Counted from the first letter of the stretch, positions 8,870 to 18,540 are shown. The stretch is 64,000 nucleotides of DNA from Rhodoferax lithotrophicus (GCF_019973615.1 NZ_AP024238.1:2170001-2234000), one strand, 5' to 3'. Notes: generated by a model not told the origin, from the letters alone. A program made the numbers and translations.

Positions 8870-9889
8870 ATGCCTATGATTTTTGTAACCGGTGGGGCTG
8901 GCTATATTGGTTCTCACACTTGCGTTGAATTGCTCAACGCTGGGCATGATGTCACCGTTTTTGATAACTTCTGTAACAGTCAGCCGGAAGCACTGCGCCG
9001 GGTTGAGCGCATTACGTGCAAACAACTCCATGTGATCAAGGGCGATATTTGCAACCTGGCCGAAATGAAACATGCATTGCAAATCAGCGGGGCACATGCA
9101 GTGATCCATTTTGCGGGTCTCAAAGCCGTAGGTGATTCGGAAGAGCACCCCTTGCAGTACTATGAAAATAATGTGAAAGGCACGCTCACGCTGCTACAAG
9201 CCATGATGTCCTGTGGCATCAAAACCATTGTTTTTAGCTCATCAGCAACGGTGTATGGTATTCCCAAGTTTTTGCCCTACACCGAAGCCCATCCTTTGGC
9301 AGCGACCAACACTTACGGGCAAACCAAGCTGACTGTTGAGCACATGCTACATGACCTCTATCGCAGTGACACCGCTTGGCACATTGGCATCCTACGCTAC
9401 TTCAACCCGGTTGGTGCACATGCCAGTGGTTTGATTGGCGAAGACCCGCAAGGTACGCCCAACAATCTGATGCCTTTTGTGGCTCAGGTTGCCGTTGGTC
9501 GACGTGAGTTTTTAAATGTTTGGGGCAACGACTATGACACTCCCGATGGTACTGGCGTGCGCGACTACATTCACGTGGTCGATCTTGCCTTGGGCCACTT
9601 GGCGGCACTTAATCGGTTACAAACGCAAGCCCAATGTTTGACTGCTAATCTAGGCACAGGTATCGGCTACAGTGTGCTTGATATGGTGCGTGCTTTTGAG
9701 CAAGCCTGCAGCAAGCCAATTCCCTTCCAGTTCAGCCCCAGACGTGCCGGTGATATTGCAAGCTACTTTGCCGACCCGAAACTGGCCGCAGAACTGCTGA
9801 ACTGGCAAGCTAAACGTGATCTGGCAACCATGTGCCAGGACACGTGGCGCTGGCAAAGCCAAAACCCGCTGGGTTACAGTAGCGTTTGA
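8870..9889 (+). CDS. galE: UDP-glucose 4-epimerase
   Basis: 339 residues of the extended SDR family. It has the NAD-binding VTGGAGYIGSHT at the N-terminus, SSSATVYG near residue 124, and the catalytic Tyr and Lys in TYGQTK. It interconverts UDP-glucose and UDP-galactose in the cytoplasm. Length and motif spacing are standard. The start could be 8870 or 8876; neither has a clear ribosome site. It lies in the plus-strand polysaccharide operon, so it probably supplies galactose to that polymer. Confidence 0.9.
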   Translation: MPMIFVTGGAGYIGSHTCVELLNAGHDVTVFDNFCNSQPEALRRVERITCKQLHVIKGDICNLAEMKHALQISGAHAVIHFAGLKAVGDSEEHPLQYYENNVKGTLTLLQAMMSCGIKTIVFSSSATVYGIPKFLPYTEAHPLAATNTYGQTKLTVEHMLHDLYRSDTAWHIGILRYFNPVGAHASGLIGEDPQGTPNNLMPFVAQVAVGRREFLNVWGNDYDTPDGTGVRDYIHVVDLALGHLAALNRLQTQAQCLTANLGTGIGYSVLDMVRAFEQACSKPIPFQFSPRRAGDIASYFADPKLAAELLNWQAKRDLATMCQDTWRWQSQNPLGYSSV

Positions 9890-9940
9890 TCCAAACACTG
9901 CATTCGGGAGTAAAAACAATGACGACAAGGGAAACAAGCC

Positions 9941-11047
9941 ATGGCTAAAGGCATGATTCTGGCCGCCGGGCAAGGCACACGGGTACGGCCCCTGACCAAA
10001 TACTTACCCAAACCGATGATCCCCATCATGGGCAAACCGGTGATGGAATACCTGATTGAGCATCTTGCCCGCTACGGCATCACCGAAATCATGGTGAACG
10101 TGGCCCACAACCACCACAAAATCGAGCAATACTTTGGGGATGGCCACCGCTGGGGCGTAGAACTTGGCTACGCCTACGAAGGCATACGCGAACAAGGAGA
10201 AGTGGTACCCAAACCCTTTGGATCAGCCGGTGGAATGCGCCGCATCCAGGACTTCAGCGGATTCTTTGACCAAACCACCCTGGTTCTCTGCGGTGATGCC
10301 ATCATTGACCTGGACATTGGTGCGGCCCTGCATGAACACAAAATCGACGGAGCCCTGGCCAGCGTCGTCACGCTGGACGTACCCTTGAACGAAGTATCCA
10401 ACTACGGCATTGTGGTGGCCAATGAAAACGGCCAAATCCAGTCCTTCCAGGAAAAACCCCAACCCTCCGAGGCCAAATCCACCTTGGCCAGCACCGGCAT
10501 CTACATTTTTGAGCCCGCCGCCCTGGATCTGATCCCCCCCCCCAATACGATCTACGACATCGGCGCACAACTCTTTCCCCAACTGGTAGAACAAAAACTA
10601 CCGTTCTATGCCCAGAAACGCTTCTTCAACTGGATCGACATCGGCCGGGTGAGCGACTACTGGTCGGTACTACAACGAGTGATACGCGGTGAAGTGGCGC
10701 AAATGAACATGCCTGGGCGCGAAGTCAAACCCGGCATCTGGGTCGGCCTGAACACCAACATCGCCTGGGACCACGTCAGCATTGAAGGCCCGGTGTACAT
10801 CGGTTCAAGCGTGCGTATTGAGCCCGGAGCCAGCATCATTGGCCCCTGCTGGATAGGTCACGGCAGCCACATCCGCACCGGTGCACGGGTGGTGCGCAGC
10901 ATCCTGTTCGAATACACCCGCATTGCGGCAGACATGCGCTTCACCGACATGATCGTCTCGCCCGACTACTGCGTTGACCGTACCGGTGAAACCCTTTACC
11001 GTGGGGACGAAACTGCCCAATTACGTTGGGGTGATGCCCGCGCCTGA
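9941..11047 (+). CDS. NDP-sugar pyrophosphorylase with left-handed beta-helix
   Basis: 368 residues. The N-terminal nucleotidyltransferase domain carries ILAAGQGTRVRPLT and KPMIPIMGKPVMEYL. The C-terminal third has hexapeptide-like repeats (GPVYIGSSVRIEPGASIIG). Such proteins join a sugar-1-phosphate to NTP. The family includes glucose-1-phosphate thymidylyl/uridylyl- and mannose-1-phosphate guanylyltransferases, and the substrate cannot be chosen here. A ribosome site AAGGGA precedes the ATG. A run of ten C (10534-10543) lies in frame within the gene and could be a slippage spot. The gene is otherwise intact. Confidence 0.85.
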   Translation: MAKGMILAAGQGTRVRPLTKYLPKPMIPIMGKPVMEYLIEHLARYGITEIMVNVAHNHHKIEQYFGDGHRWGVELGYAYEGIREQGEVVPKPFGSAGGMRRIQDFSGFFDQTTLVLCGDAIIDLDIGAALHEHKIDGALASVVTLDVPLNEVSNYGIVVANENGQIQSFQEKPQPSEAKSTLASTGIYIFEPAALDLIPPPNTIYDIGAQLFPQLVEQKLPFYAQKRFFNWIDIGRVSDYWSVLQRVIRGEVAQMNMPGREVKPGIWVGLNTNIAWDHVSIEGPVYIGSSVRIEPGASIIGPCWIGHGSHIRTGARVVRSILFEYTRIAADMRFTDMIVSPDYCVDRTGETLYRGDETAQLRWGDARA

Positions 11048-11119
11048 ACAAGCCGCCTGAGCCTGATCCGTTACAAATGCCAAGCGTAAGCAACCGCCAG
11101 TTTTAAATTTTGATCTTTG

Positions 11120-12589
11120 ATGACCATGACCAGTCCCATCCTTCTTCAACCCGTCATCTTGTCCGGTGGCTCAGGCACCCGCCTGTGGCCCCTGTCCCGC
11201 GAAAAATACCCCAAACAATTGCTCAGCCTGGTGGGGGACGACACCCTCTTGCAAGCCACCGTGCGCCGCGTCCAAGGCCTGCAAGGTGTGGAACTGGCCC
11301 ACCCCATGGTGGTGTGTAACGAAGAATACCGCTTTGTGATTGCCGAACAACTGCGCCTGCTGCACCTGAGTGGCACCGTGGTGTTGGAGCCATGTGGCAG
11401 AAATACGGCTCCAGCGCTGACACTGGCTGCACTGTCAGCTATCAAAAACGGATCTGACCCGGTGCTGCTGGTGATGCCAGCAGATCATGTGATTACCGAT
11501 GTGGCCGCCTTCCAAAAAGTCGTCAGTGCAGGTGCTGTGCTGGCCGACCAAGGGGCCGTGGTTACTTTTGGCATCACACCGGATGCGCCAGAAACCGGCT
11601 ACGGCTACATCCAGGCGGGTGCACCCTATGGCGAGGCCGACACCGCCCGTCTGATTGCCCGCTTTGTGGAAAAACCCAACCTGGCGACCGCGCAAATTTA
11701 CCTGGCCGAGGGCAGCTACTCCTGGAACAGTGGCCTGTTCATGATGCGTGCCTCGGTCTGGTTGTCTGCCATGGGCATCTGCCGTGCCGACATTCTGGCC
11801 ACCTGCCAGGCCGCCTGGGAACAAGGCCAAACCGATGGAGAGTTTGTGCGGGTAGACAAGACCACCTTCACCCAATGTCCCAGCGACTCGATTGACTACG
11901 CGGTGATGGAGCGACTTGCCAGTGGTTCAGGCCAAGACACCATCACCTTGCCACCAGGTGTGGTACTGCCCTTGAGTGCTGGCTGGTCTGACGTGGGGGC
12001 CTGGGATGCCTTGTGGCAAGTGTTGCCCAAGGATGAACGTGGCAACGTGTCGCAGGGTGATGTGCTGCTGCAGGACTGTGAAAACACCCTGGTATTGTCC
12101 GAAGGGCGCCTGATTGCCTGCGTGGGGGTGAGTGATCTGGTGGTGGTGGAAACTGCCGATGCGATTTTGGTGTCGCACAAGGACAAGACCCAGGATGTGA
12201 AAAAGATTGTGGACACCCTCAAGGCGCAAGGCCGCTCTGAGGGGAGTATTCACCGCAAGGTGTTCCGGCCCTGGGGCTGGTATGACGGGGTGGATGCGGG
12301 TGAGCGCTTTCAGGTCAAGCGCATTGTGGTCAAACCGGGTGGCACGCTGTCCTTACAAATGCACCACCACCGGGCTGAGCACTGGATTGTGGTGAGTGGT
12401 ACGGCTCGGGTGACCTGCGGCGACAAGAGCTTTTTGCTGTCGGAGAACCAGTCCACCTTTATTCCCTTGGGAACCACCCATCGGCTGGAAAACCCTGGGC
12501 GGGTAGCCCTTGAAATGATCGAGGTGCAGTCCGGCTCTTACCTGGGGGAGGATGACATCGTGCGCTTTGAGGATGTGTATGGGCGCTGA
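11120..12589 (+). CDS. Mannose-1-phosphate guanylyltransferase / mannose-6-phosphate isomerase
   Basis: About 489 residues, usual length for the AlgA/XanB/CpsB bifunctional family. The guanylyltransferase signature LSGGSGTRLWPLSREKYPKQ is at the N-terminus, and FVEKP and NSGLF follow. A cupin-type isomerase domain occupies the last 120 residues with QMHHHRAEHWIVVSG. It makes GDP-mannose from fructose-6-phosphate through mannose phosphates. Starts at 11120 and 11126 are both possible, and no clear ribosome site is visible. It is the last plus-strand gene of the operon and converges on the wcaJ-like gene. Confidence 0.92.
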   Translation: MTMTSPILLQPVILSGGSGTRLWPLSREKYPKQLLSLVGDDTLLQATVRRVQGLQGVELAHPMVVCNEEYRFVIAEQLRLLHLSGTVVLEPCGRNTAPALTLAALSAIKNGSDPVLLVMPADHVITDVAAFQKVVSAGAVLADQGAVVTFGITPDAPETGYGYIQAGAPYGEADTARLIARFVEKPNLATAQIYLAEGSYSWNSGLFMMRASVWLSAMGICRADILATCQAAWEQGQTDGEFVRVDKTTFTQCPSDSIDYAVMERLASGSGQDTITLPPGVVLPLSAGWSDVGAWDALWQVLPKDERGNVSQGDVLLQDCENTLVLSEGRLIACVGVSDLVVVETADAILVSHKDKTQDVKKIVDTLKAQGRSEGSIHRKVFRPWGWYDGVDAGERFQVKRIVVKPGGTLSLQMHHHRAEHWIVVSGTARVTCGDKSFLLSENQSTFIPLGTTHRLENPGRVALEMIEVQSGSYLGEDDIVRFEDVYGR

Positions 12590-12608
12590 GGCCTGAAACT
12601 TTATATCT

Positions 12609-12646
12609 GCCTTGATTCAAAACACATTTTTGTTTTGAATCAAGGC
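12609..12646. terminator. Bidirectional hairpin between convergent genes
   Basis: GCCTTGATTCAAAACA and its perfect complement (arms 12609-12624 and 12631-12646) are separated by 6 bases. The stem lies 19 bases after the guanylyltransferase stop and overlaps the last codons of the minus-strand wcaJ-like gene. This is what one expects of a shared terminator for two converging operons before the transposon entered. Confidence 0.65.
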
Positions 12647-12714
12647 CACTGGGGTCAGAAAAATGATTTTCAGATCCATCCAGACGGACCAGTGCTCAAG
12701 GTAATAAATATCGT
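12617..12714 (-). pseudogene. Severed 3' end of the wcaJ-like sugar phosphotransferase gene
   Basis: Read on the minus strand from the target duplication, this stretch continues the frame of the gene at 49702-50976. The last shared codon is GAT, then [18 protein letters not shown] and eleven more residues to TGA at 12617-12619. The motif [13 protein letters not shown] is the conserved C-terminus of the WbaP/WcaJ family. Joined across the 5-bp duplication, the original protein would have been about 455 residues. This directly proves the insertion site of the Tn7-like element. Confidence 0.93.
12710..12714. repeat. Left copy of 5-bp target site duplication (ATCGT)
   Basis: ATCGT lies immediately before the left transposon end and again immediately after the right end (49702-49706). 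A 5-bp duplication is the hallmark of Tn7-like transposition. Confidence 0.93.
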
Positions 12715-12759
12715 TGTGACTTTTCGAAATCGTTGCGACGTTTTCGGAATAATTGCGAC
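12714..12759. repeat. Left end of the Tn7-like element with TnsB-site-like repeats
   Basis: The end starts TGTGACTTTTCGAA at 12715. The core TTGTGAC/TTGCGAC recurs at 12714, 12733 and 12753, about 19-20 bases apart. Similar cores occur in opposite orientation at the right end. Repeated sites of this kind bind the TnsB transposase in Tn7-like elements; binding here is inference. Confidence 0.85.
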
Positions 12760-12786
12760 AAAATAGCTCAAAAATCCCAGAAGATT

Positions 12787-12815
12787 GGGACATCCCTGCA
12801 TTGCACGGATGTCCC
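12787..12815 (+). terminator. Hairpin just inside the left end
   Basis: GGGACATCC pairs with GGATGTCCC across an 11-base loop and is followed by TTCTT. It lies 20 bases before the first cargo gene. It may insulate the element from transcription entering from the host operon. Confidence 0.5.
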
Positions 12816-12835
12816 TTCTTATTTTGGAGTTTGAG

Positions 12836-14632
12836 ATGCGATTACCTTTTAACTTCGAATTAGCTCGCGCAACCAAGCAAGTCAGTCTTAAAAATGTCTT
12901 TGAGAATGATTCAAGAACATTAATGGTTTGGCTTCACACGCACATCACCAAAAATAACAGAGCCCACTCGCAGCCGAATGTCAGGGTTGCTTTCCGGGAG
13001 GTTTCATCTAGTGAACTGTCTGATTACATTGTGTACAAAGATGCCCCGATCACAGCATTAGGTCAACTTCGCATTGGCGGTGTTTGGAAAGATGGTTTTT
13101 GTCGCTCTCAAGCAGTTTTCAAAGAAGCTAACTTTGAAGTTAATTTTTCAGAAGATGGTTGGAGATTTACATCTTTTAGCAAAAAAGAAAACCCACCGTA
13201 TGACTGGAAAAGCTACCCCCTAGACTACCAGCTAGACAAAAACCAATTTCTTGAGTTCACCTTAAAAGGTGGCCGCAGGCTTGTAGTTCCGTGTCTTGAA
13301 TTTTTTCTATCGCTGTTACGGGCGATCAGCAGAGATCAAGCGTGTACTAACAACTTATCCCTGGTATGGATCAAATGAGTCGCATTTAAGCAAACTTTAT
13401 GCGGAACTAGGCGAGCTTGAGGAAGTGAACAAGTGGAAGGTCAAGTTGAGAAAAAAGGTTGGTTCTGGATGACGTGCTTCTTTTGGCGCATGCAAAGTAC
13501 GAACCGTACACCGAGCGAGTCTTACGAAGAATTTATAGCCAAATCGAGTCAAGTCACGATGCAAGGTATGCGCCTAATGTCTTCCTAGAAATACAACCCT
13601 GGCATCAGGGTAAAGCAACACTCAAAGTTAGGGGGGATTCAGCTTAATGATGGTTCATTTCTCGCATTGCAAATCGTTGGATGCAGTGACCCAGAGGGAA
13701 AAGCAATCGAACGTGACAGAGAAGAATTGCAGAAATTTGATGGCTTTGACATTGACGGTTCGGGTGGTGATGTCCAGGCAGGCGGTCATGTTCGCAGATT
13801 TAAAAAAAACACCATTCATTGTTGACCTGACAGGGGGGTGAAGAGCCAGATTTTGGTAGTGGCTCCACGGAAATTTTGGACACCGAATTTGAAGTGGTTG
13901 GCAAGCGGCGGGTTGTGATAGATGTCAGGCGAGATCGTGCAAAAAAGTGGCGCGGGACAGAGAGGTGGAAGTAGTGTCACACCGCCATCGGTTGTTTCTG
14001 GAGGCGATCCCTATGGCCGTGGAAAAGGTGTTGGACAAGCCTTAATTCATGCAAAGCAGGTGATGGAGTCCCATGGCATGTTGAGGGACATGTGGAATGC
14101 GATGTTGTACTTAAAGCAGCAATATCCAACGAAGATTCAGTCTGTTGAGTGGTTTACTTTTGAGTCAGGGTTTTGTAAAGACCTGGAACCAGAACTTATT
14201 GCATTGACTCCATATAAGGATGATGACGAGACAGTTGATACCAAAACACGTCACTGGCTGTACCTTGACGTTGACAGGAAAGTGCCCCGTGGCGTCTTTG
14301 TTGCGAGATTGAGAGTTGGGTTCAAAACTGTTTTTATCGTTGAAATTCAACGACGCACCCGTCAAAAGCAAGACGATGTTGGAGTGACAAAAGAGTCAGA
14401 AGAGGCATTCAAAGGGTTAGCCTTTATTTTGGACGAAGAGCCGACACTTGAAAAAGTCTTGGTCACGTTGCTGTCTGAAATTAGAGCGGTTCGAGGGGTC
14501 ATTCGGAATATCACAGGGGAAATTTCGGGTAAGGCGCTCACGTTTAGCCATAAGTCATCGGGTAGCGATGAAATATCTTGCCAGGCTGCGGCTGTTAACG
14601 CGCTTGGGAAAATGGGGATACGCCTTGATTAA
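12836..14632 (+). pseudogene. Large left-end transposon gene, possibly TnsE-like, six homopolymer frameshifts
   Basis: Start ATG at 12836 with GGAG 8 bases upstream. Shortening six runs by one base each (T6 13301, A6 13451, G6 13631, A8 13802, G6 13833, A6 13941) gives one protein of about 595 residues to 14632. No catalytic motif is evident. Two stretches recall Tn7 TnsE in layout: a segment around CLEFFYRCYGRSAEIKRVL, and a late hydrophobic strand with VEIQRR followed by two helices. That similarity is weak and from memory, so TnsE is only a suggestion. In Tn7, tnsE lies next to tnsD, not at the far end. It is followed by a small membrane protein gene. Confidence 0.5.
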
Positions 14633-14659
14633 AGGCAGCCCATTTTGGAGATTTGCGCA

Positions 14660-14872
14660 ATGAATTCCCGCAAGCGAAAACGGGCTATTTCAGTAATTAC
14701 GATTGGTGGTTTACTGCTGGATTCCCTGGAATTATTTGCCTCAAACTTTGACAAAATAGAACTGATGCTTCTGTCTTTGGGGTTTGTATTTTGTGGCGCA
14801 GTTGCGTTCAGATTTCAACAACAACGGGCGCATCGGCAATTAGATTTGAGGTGTGATTCAGCGTTGTGGTGA
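14660..14872 (+). CDS. Small membrane protein, unknown
   Basis: About 70 residues from the ATG at 14660, with GGAG 10 bases upstream. It has a basic N-terminus (MNSRKRKRAISV) and two hydrophobic stretches, residues about 10-25 and 38-55, so it is probably an inner-membrane protein. It lies 27 bases after the large left-end gene and is likely cotranscribed. I do not recognise the family. Confidence 0.5.
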   Translation: MNSRKRKRAISVITIGGLLLDSLELFASNFDKIELMLLSLGFVFCGAVAFRFQQQRAHRQLDLRCDSALW

Positions 14873-14911
14873 AATTTTTCCGTGGTTTTGGAGCCAAATC
14901 CGGCTGAATGG

Positions 14912-14932
14912 CCCCCACAGTTTTTGTGGGGG
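14912..14932 (+). terminator. GC-rich hairpin after the left-end genes
   Basis: CCCCCACA pairs with TGTGGGGG across a 5-base loop. No T tract follows, so termination is uncertain. A run of ten C lies about 60 bases further on. Confidence 0.35.
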
Positions 14933-15099
14933 GTCAGATCCCTTTCTAGCGGCTACGTGGCGGATTATTTCCACGCCCCCCCCCCGCCCGACGGTACATT
15001 TGGAACTCGACTCGGCCAATTTGGGTTGTTAGAAAGAATATTAGACTTCAGCACTGAACGGTTCATGTTGCTCTCCATTAATTTGGTAATCAACGAGAT

Positions 15100-16244
15100 A
15101 TGTATCTCGGCGTGAAGAACTTTTCTCCACAAGCAGCATTTTTTTCGAACTTGGCAATCTCAAAGTTCCGTGAAATGGAAAATTCGGTCATGACGACCTT
15201 TTTTTGATGCGCTGGCAGTAAATGGCAAGACCGTTTCTGAAAGGCTCGCGCCAGACTTCTGGCCGGTCACGCTTCTCCGTGAAATGGCTCTTTTCAAAGA
15301 TGCACTCGGGCTAACGCCTAACGTCGCGGCTAATCCAAGTACAGACTTTTTTGTTTCGCTTATTGACACCCTACAGATCGCACCGAGCCTTTTTTTCGTG
15401 CAATGGCCGGGGAAGAATTCAAAAACTTGGAGAACTTGCTGCTGGGCAATTCTGTAACAAGACTTCGGACGATCCAGGATTTATCAAAAAAAACTGGGGC
15501 TCCCAGGAGAGTTCTTGAGATCACTTGCCGGTGTTGGGAATAACAAAGAGTTGTACCCCGAGGCACTGCGGGCGTTCAGGATTGTTGAAGGCTTGCCATT
15601 TCTCATATTTAGATCACTTATGTCACACAGGGTGAATTGTCCCCATTGCGGAGCAAATCTACTATCCGATGAAGACCCATGGTGGCAAGTTCAAACCATA
15701 CGTTGGAATCGACCGGAATACATGTTTGCGGAGCGACTGCTACAAGCCGTCGTTGGGGGGATTTCTCGGGCATGTATTGTTGTTCCGATCTAATGAAATT
15801 CGGACATTTGATTTGGAAATAGGTTCAATGGTTTCCCGAACCAGACATCCTATGGCGAATTGGCTGTGCGAAGTGATGAAGGGGTTTGGCAGCAAGGATT
15901 ACTACGAGTTAGCAAATCACTTGCCGCTAAATGATGCAGCCCCGATCACGCAGGCTCGTATAAGGAAATGGGCCGCAGGCGCTGACCTAATGCCACTCGA
16001 AATATCAAAATTGATATTGTCGTGCCAGACGCAGAATAAATTGCTAAGTCGCCAACTCGTTGTTGCAAGATCATTTGCATTTGTTGAAGACTTTTTAATG
16101 GCGGCAACTAGCGTCGAACCTGTACCTGACAGTAAGCGGAAGGTGCGAGAAATTGTGTTCAAGCGTGTACAGAACTTGGCTCAAAAGGTTCAACTTCGAA
16201 TCAACCCAAATCTGGTTGTTTCTCCTATCAAGATTCTGTCTTAG
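15100..16244 (+). pseudogene. Unknown cargo protein, homopolymer frameshifts
   Basis: Starting at the ATG at 15100, one protein of about 380 residues is restored by shortening T7 at 15199, A8 at 15486 and G6 at 15755 by one base. T7 at 15390 must lose two bases or gain one. The middle holds NCPHCGANLLSDEDP, a CxxC that might be half of a zinc site. The C-terminal third is helical (RIRKWAAGADLMPLE). I do not recognise the family. Short pieces seen in single frames are parts of this one gene. The WYL regulator gene converges on it. Confidence 0.45.
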
Positions 16245-16328
16245 GAATGCATTCTGGATTCGTCCCGGCATGATTGCCGAGGTGACTTGTGAAACTAGGA
16301 ATGTTTCAAGCTTCAACAAATTCTGTTG

Positions 16329-17184
16329 CTAGTTTGCCAATGACCATTTGTCCACACCGCGTTCAATCAACTCACTCTTGTTTGCAAGAAAGAGTTGGTG
16401 TGCTTTCGGGTTTTCAGTGGCCTTGTCGGTGAAATCAACGTGCCAATGTCTAAGAAAGTAGCCGACCAAGCATGCTTTGAGTTCAACCAGTTTGACTCCG
16501 TTTTGCATTTCGTAGTCGAACGCAGTAGTTTTCGGGAATTCGGATTTTGGGTGTGGCACAAGTTTTATTTGAACTAGTGTGTTCCATTCCGCGTCATCCT
16601 TCAAACTTTTTTGTTGACGCAGACCCCTCAGTTGCCGACTCAAAACGTGTCAGGTTGAAGTCTTTGATTTTGTCGTCCAAATGATCAAAGCAGCGTACAT
16701 GCCAGCGTAATCCATCATTTACCAAAGCCAAAGGCGAGAGCTGACGCTCCTTATTTCCGCTTGTGTGGGACCAGTACATTGCAGACATTGTCCGCTTGCG
16801 GTGAATACATCTAGTAATCGTTGCGACAAGTGGCAAAGAGAGCGCTCGTTTGATGTCACAGTTGATCCAGCTGGGAAGCTTTTTTCCCATGCTCTGAATC
16901 TAAAGCAATAGCCCGTGCGCCCGCAAGTGCGTGTAGAGCTTGTTCAATGTCGTGGCTGAAATGGTGCGAAAAAATCTGACAGCACATAGCACTTACGCTT
17001 TAGGTCATAACGTAATGTGTTGGGAGAAAGCTCTGCATAGCGCGAAAGGTCTTTTGTTGCAGCCGGTTCACTGATGCCGAACCTGACGACAAGGTCTTTA
17101 CGACTTACTTGGCCTGTAAACAGTGCCAAAAAACTCCAGGTAAAACAAGCGTTCATCCTGAATGTCATGCACTTGTTTGTTCAT
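16329..17184 (-). pseudogene. CapW/BrxR-like HTH-WYL transcriptional regulator, four homopolymer frameshifts
   Basis: Start ATG at 17184 (MNKQVHDIQDERLFYLEFL). About 283 residues are restored when A6 17128, A6 16969, T6 16880 and T6 16607 each lose one base. The N-terminal winged helix has VSRKDLVVRFGISEPAATKD. The central WYL domain contains LSPLALVNDGLRWHVRCFDH. The C-terminal WCX-like part is EWNTLVQIKLVPHP onward. Proteins of this architecture (CapW, BrxR) repress phage-defence operons, and CapW is often divergent from CBASS. Here the gene is divergent from the 2TM/Cap15/CD-NTase genes, which fits that role. The repressor function of this protein is inference. Confidence 0.8.
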
Positions 17185-17442
17185 GCTTGATCCTTTTAAA
17201 GCTTTTTATTGTACTTGTCATGCGAAAATGTATAACGTGATAAAAAAACAACATGGTCATAAATAGTATTGCAATAAGCCGATTTTCAGTTACATTACGG
17301 ATCAACAAATGAATCTTGTTGGTTGCGGGTCGTTGCCCTTGTCTTCGGGTGAATGCAAGTTCACTTGCATGTCACCAGCTTTTATAGGAATCAATGTCAT
17401 GAGCAACGGCCAATCAGAGCAACCATGCTGTGACTGCGGCAC

Positions 17443-17768
17443 ATGACAACAAAGGATCTTGGTATGGTTGAAAGCATTTTTTTTATTTCTGATTAATCCG
17501 CCAAGCAGACTGCGAATGTGCGGCGCACTATTGAGTGGTGTAAGTACAGGGCTCATCGTGATTGGTCTGTATTTGCGAATTGGGATCGTCGCAGCAGACA
17601 TTATTCGCAGTAAAGCCAAGATCGATGGAGGTGATATGACACTTGCCAGTTTGTATCCGGGGCTTCCCACTTGGTGCATACCTGAATCACCATCTGCATT
17701 TTTTTATGCTGCTCGTGCTTTTTTGTTGTGGCGTTTACGCACAGTTGGTCGCCAAAAAAGTTCAATAA
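17443..17768 (+). pseudogene. Small two-helix membrane protein in the CBASS locus
   Basis: Shortening T8 at 17477 and T7 at 17699 by one base each gives about 107 residues, MTTKDLGMVESIF to LVAKKVQ. There are two strong transmembrane segments: GALLSGVSTGLIVIGLYL and one around FFMLLVLFCCGVYAQL. A polar loop of about 45 residues lies between them. Without the correction the second helix is destroyed. It lies between the WYL regulator and the Cap15-like gene, on the strand of the CBASS genes. I know of no such component in standard Cap15 CBASS operons, so it may be an accessory or a separate gene. Confidence 0.5.
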
Positions 17769-17790
17769 GTATCTTTGAAGGGATCAAGTC

Positions 17791-17880
17791 ATGAGTCCAA
17801 ATACACGTGCATGCATTGTGTTTGTTACAGGCAAGGTCATTGGTGGTTCAGTGTGTTTGCATATTGCCCAGGGCTGGTAA
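17791..17880 (+). CDS. Very short ORF before the Cap15-like gene
   Basis: 29 codons, MSPNTRACIVFVTGKVIGG to GW and TAA. AAGGGA lies 8 bases before the ATG, and the Cap15-like start follows 21 bases later. It could be a leader peptide or translational coupler, or chance. Only the ribosome site supports it. Confidence 0.25.
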   Translation: MSPNTRACIVFVTGKVIGGSVCLHIAQGW

Positions 17881-17901
17881 ATTAACAAAACGGGAACAAC
17901 T

Positions 17902-18540
17902 TTGGCTTCAAATCATGAATATGCGGTAATCGGCCATAGCCGCGCGACGGTCGGACGATTCCTCGGCATCGCGGCAGGACTGGCCAGTTCAGGTTTGGCT
18001 GTTGGAATCGCCACCGGGATAACTTATGCAGAAAGTTGGGGATTTCTAGATGCCCGCGCATATTGGAAATTGCCACTAACAGCTGCAATTTTCTACACCT
18101 TGGGTCACTTGGCTTTTGATAAGTGGGCCTGGCGAACCTGGTTGGTTCATCGCATTCTGGCTATTCCTGACTTGCGTGGTAAATGGGACTGTGTCGGTGA
18201 AACTATTGATCCCGATACCGGAGCAATAAAGTACAACTGGACTGCGGAAGTCACGATTTCGCAAGGCTGGGAAAAGATCAGGATTTACTCCCAAACGGAA
18301 CATTCGCGTTCTCGGAGTGTTGCCGCGTCTATCGTGGTGGAAGAAGATGTCGGCTATATCCTGATGTACAGCTACCGCAACGAACCGCGTCCTGGTGAAC
18401 CCGAACTGAAGGCTCACCACGGCTATGCCGAATGGCACATCGCTGCTGATGGGTCTTCCGCTGATGCAACCTACTTCAACGGTGGAGGTCGCTATACAGG
18501 TGGCCGCATGAAACTTACAAGGAAAACACGTGGCGACTGA
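17902..18540 (+). CDS. Cap15-like CBASS effector (2TM plus beta-barrel)
   Basis: 212 residues from a TTG start at 17902, with GGGA just upstream; no in-frame ATG exists nearby. Two transmembrane helices (residues about 18-40 and 55-72) are followed by a soluble beta-rich domain beginning LRGKWDCVGETID and rich in Trp, Tyr and Thr strands. This layout is that of Cap15, in which a cyclic-nucleotide-binding beta-barrel clusters and disrupts the inner membrane after phage infection. The gene is undamaged and overlaps the CD-NTase start by 11 bases, so the two are translationally coupled. Confidence 0.8.
   Translation: MASNHEYAVIGHSRATVGRFLGIAAGLASSGLAVGIATGITYAESWGFLDARAYWKLPLTAAIFYTLGHLAFDKWAWRTWLVHRILAIPDLRGKWDCVGETIDPDTGAIKYNWTAEVTISQGWEKIRIYSQTEHSRSRSVAASIVVEEDVGYILMYSYRNEPRPGEPELKAHHGYAEWHIAADGSSADATYFNGGGRYTGGRMKLTRKTRGD

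Noticed and set aside
12710..12714. Insertion at a standard attTn7 (glmS) site
   Set aside because: No glmS sequence is present on either side; the target is clearly the wcaJ-like gene.
12670..12876. Minus-strand 68-residue ORF across the left transposon end
   Set aside because: It spans the junction in a different frame from the wcaJ-like gene and has no family features.
15669..15800. A separate start at 15669 for the unknown cargo gene
   Set aside because: The upstream frame joins cleanly at the G6 run (15755-15760), so the early part of that ORF is out of frame.
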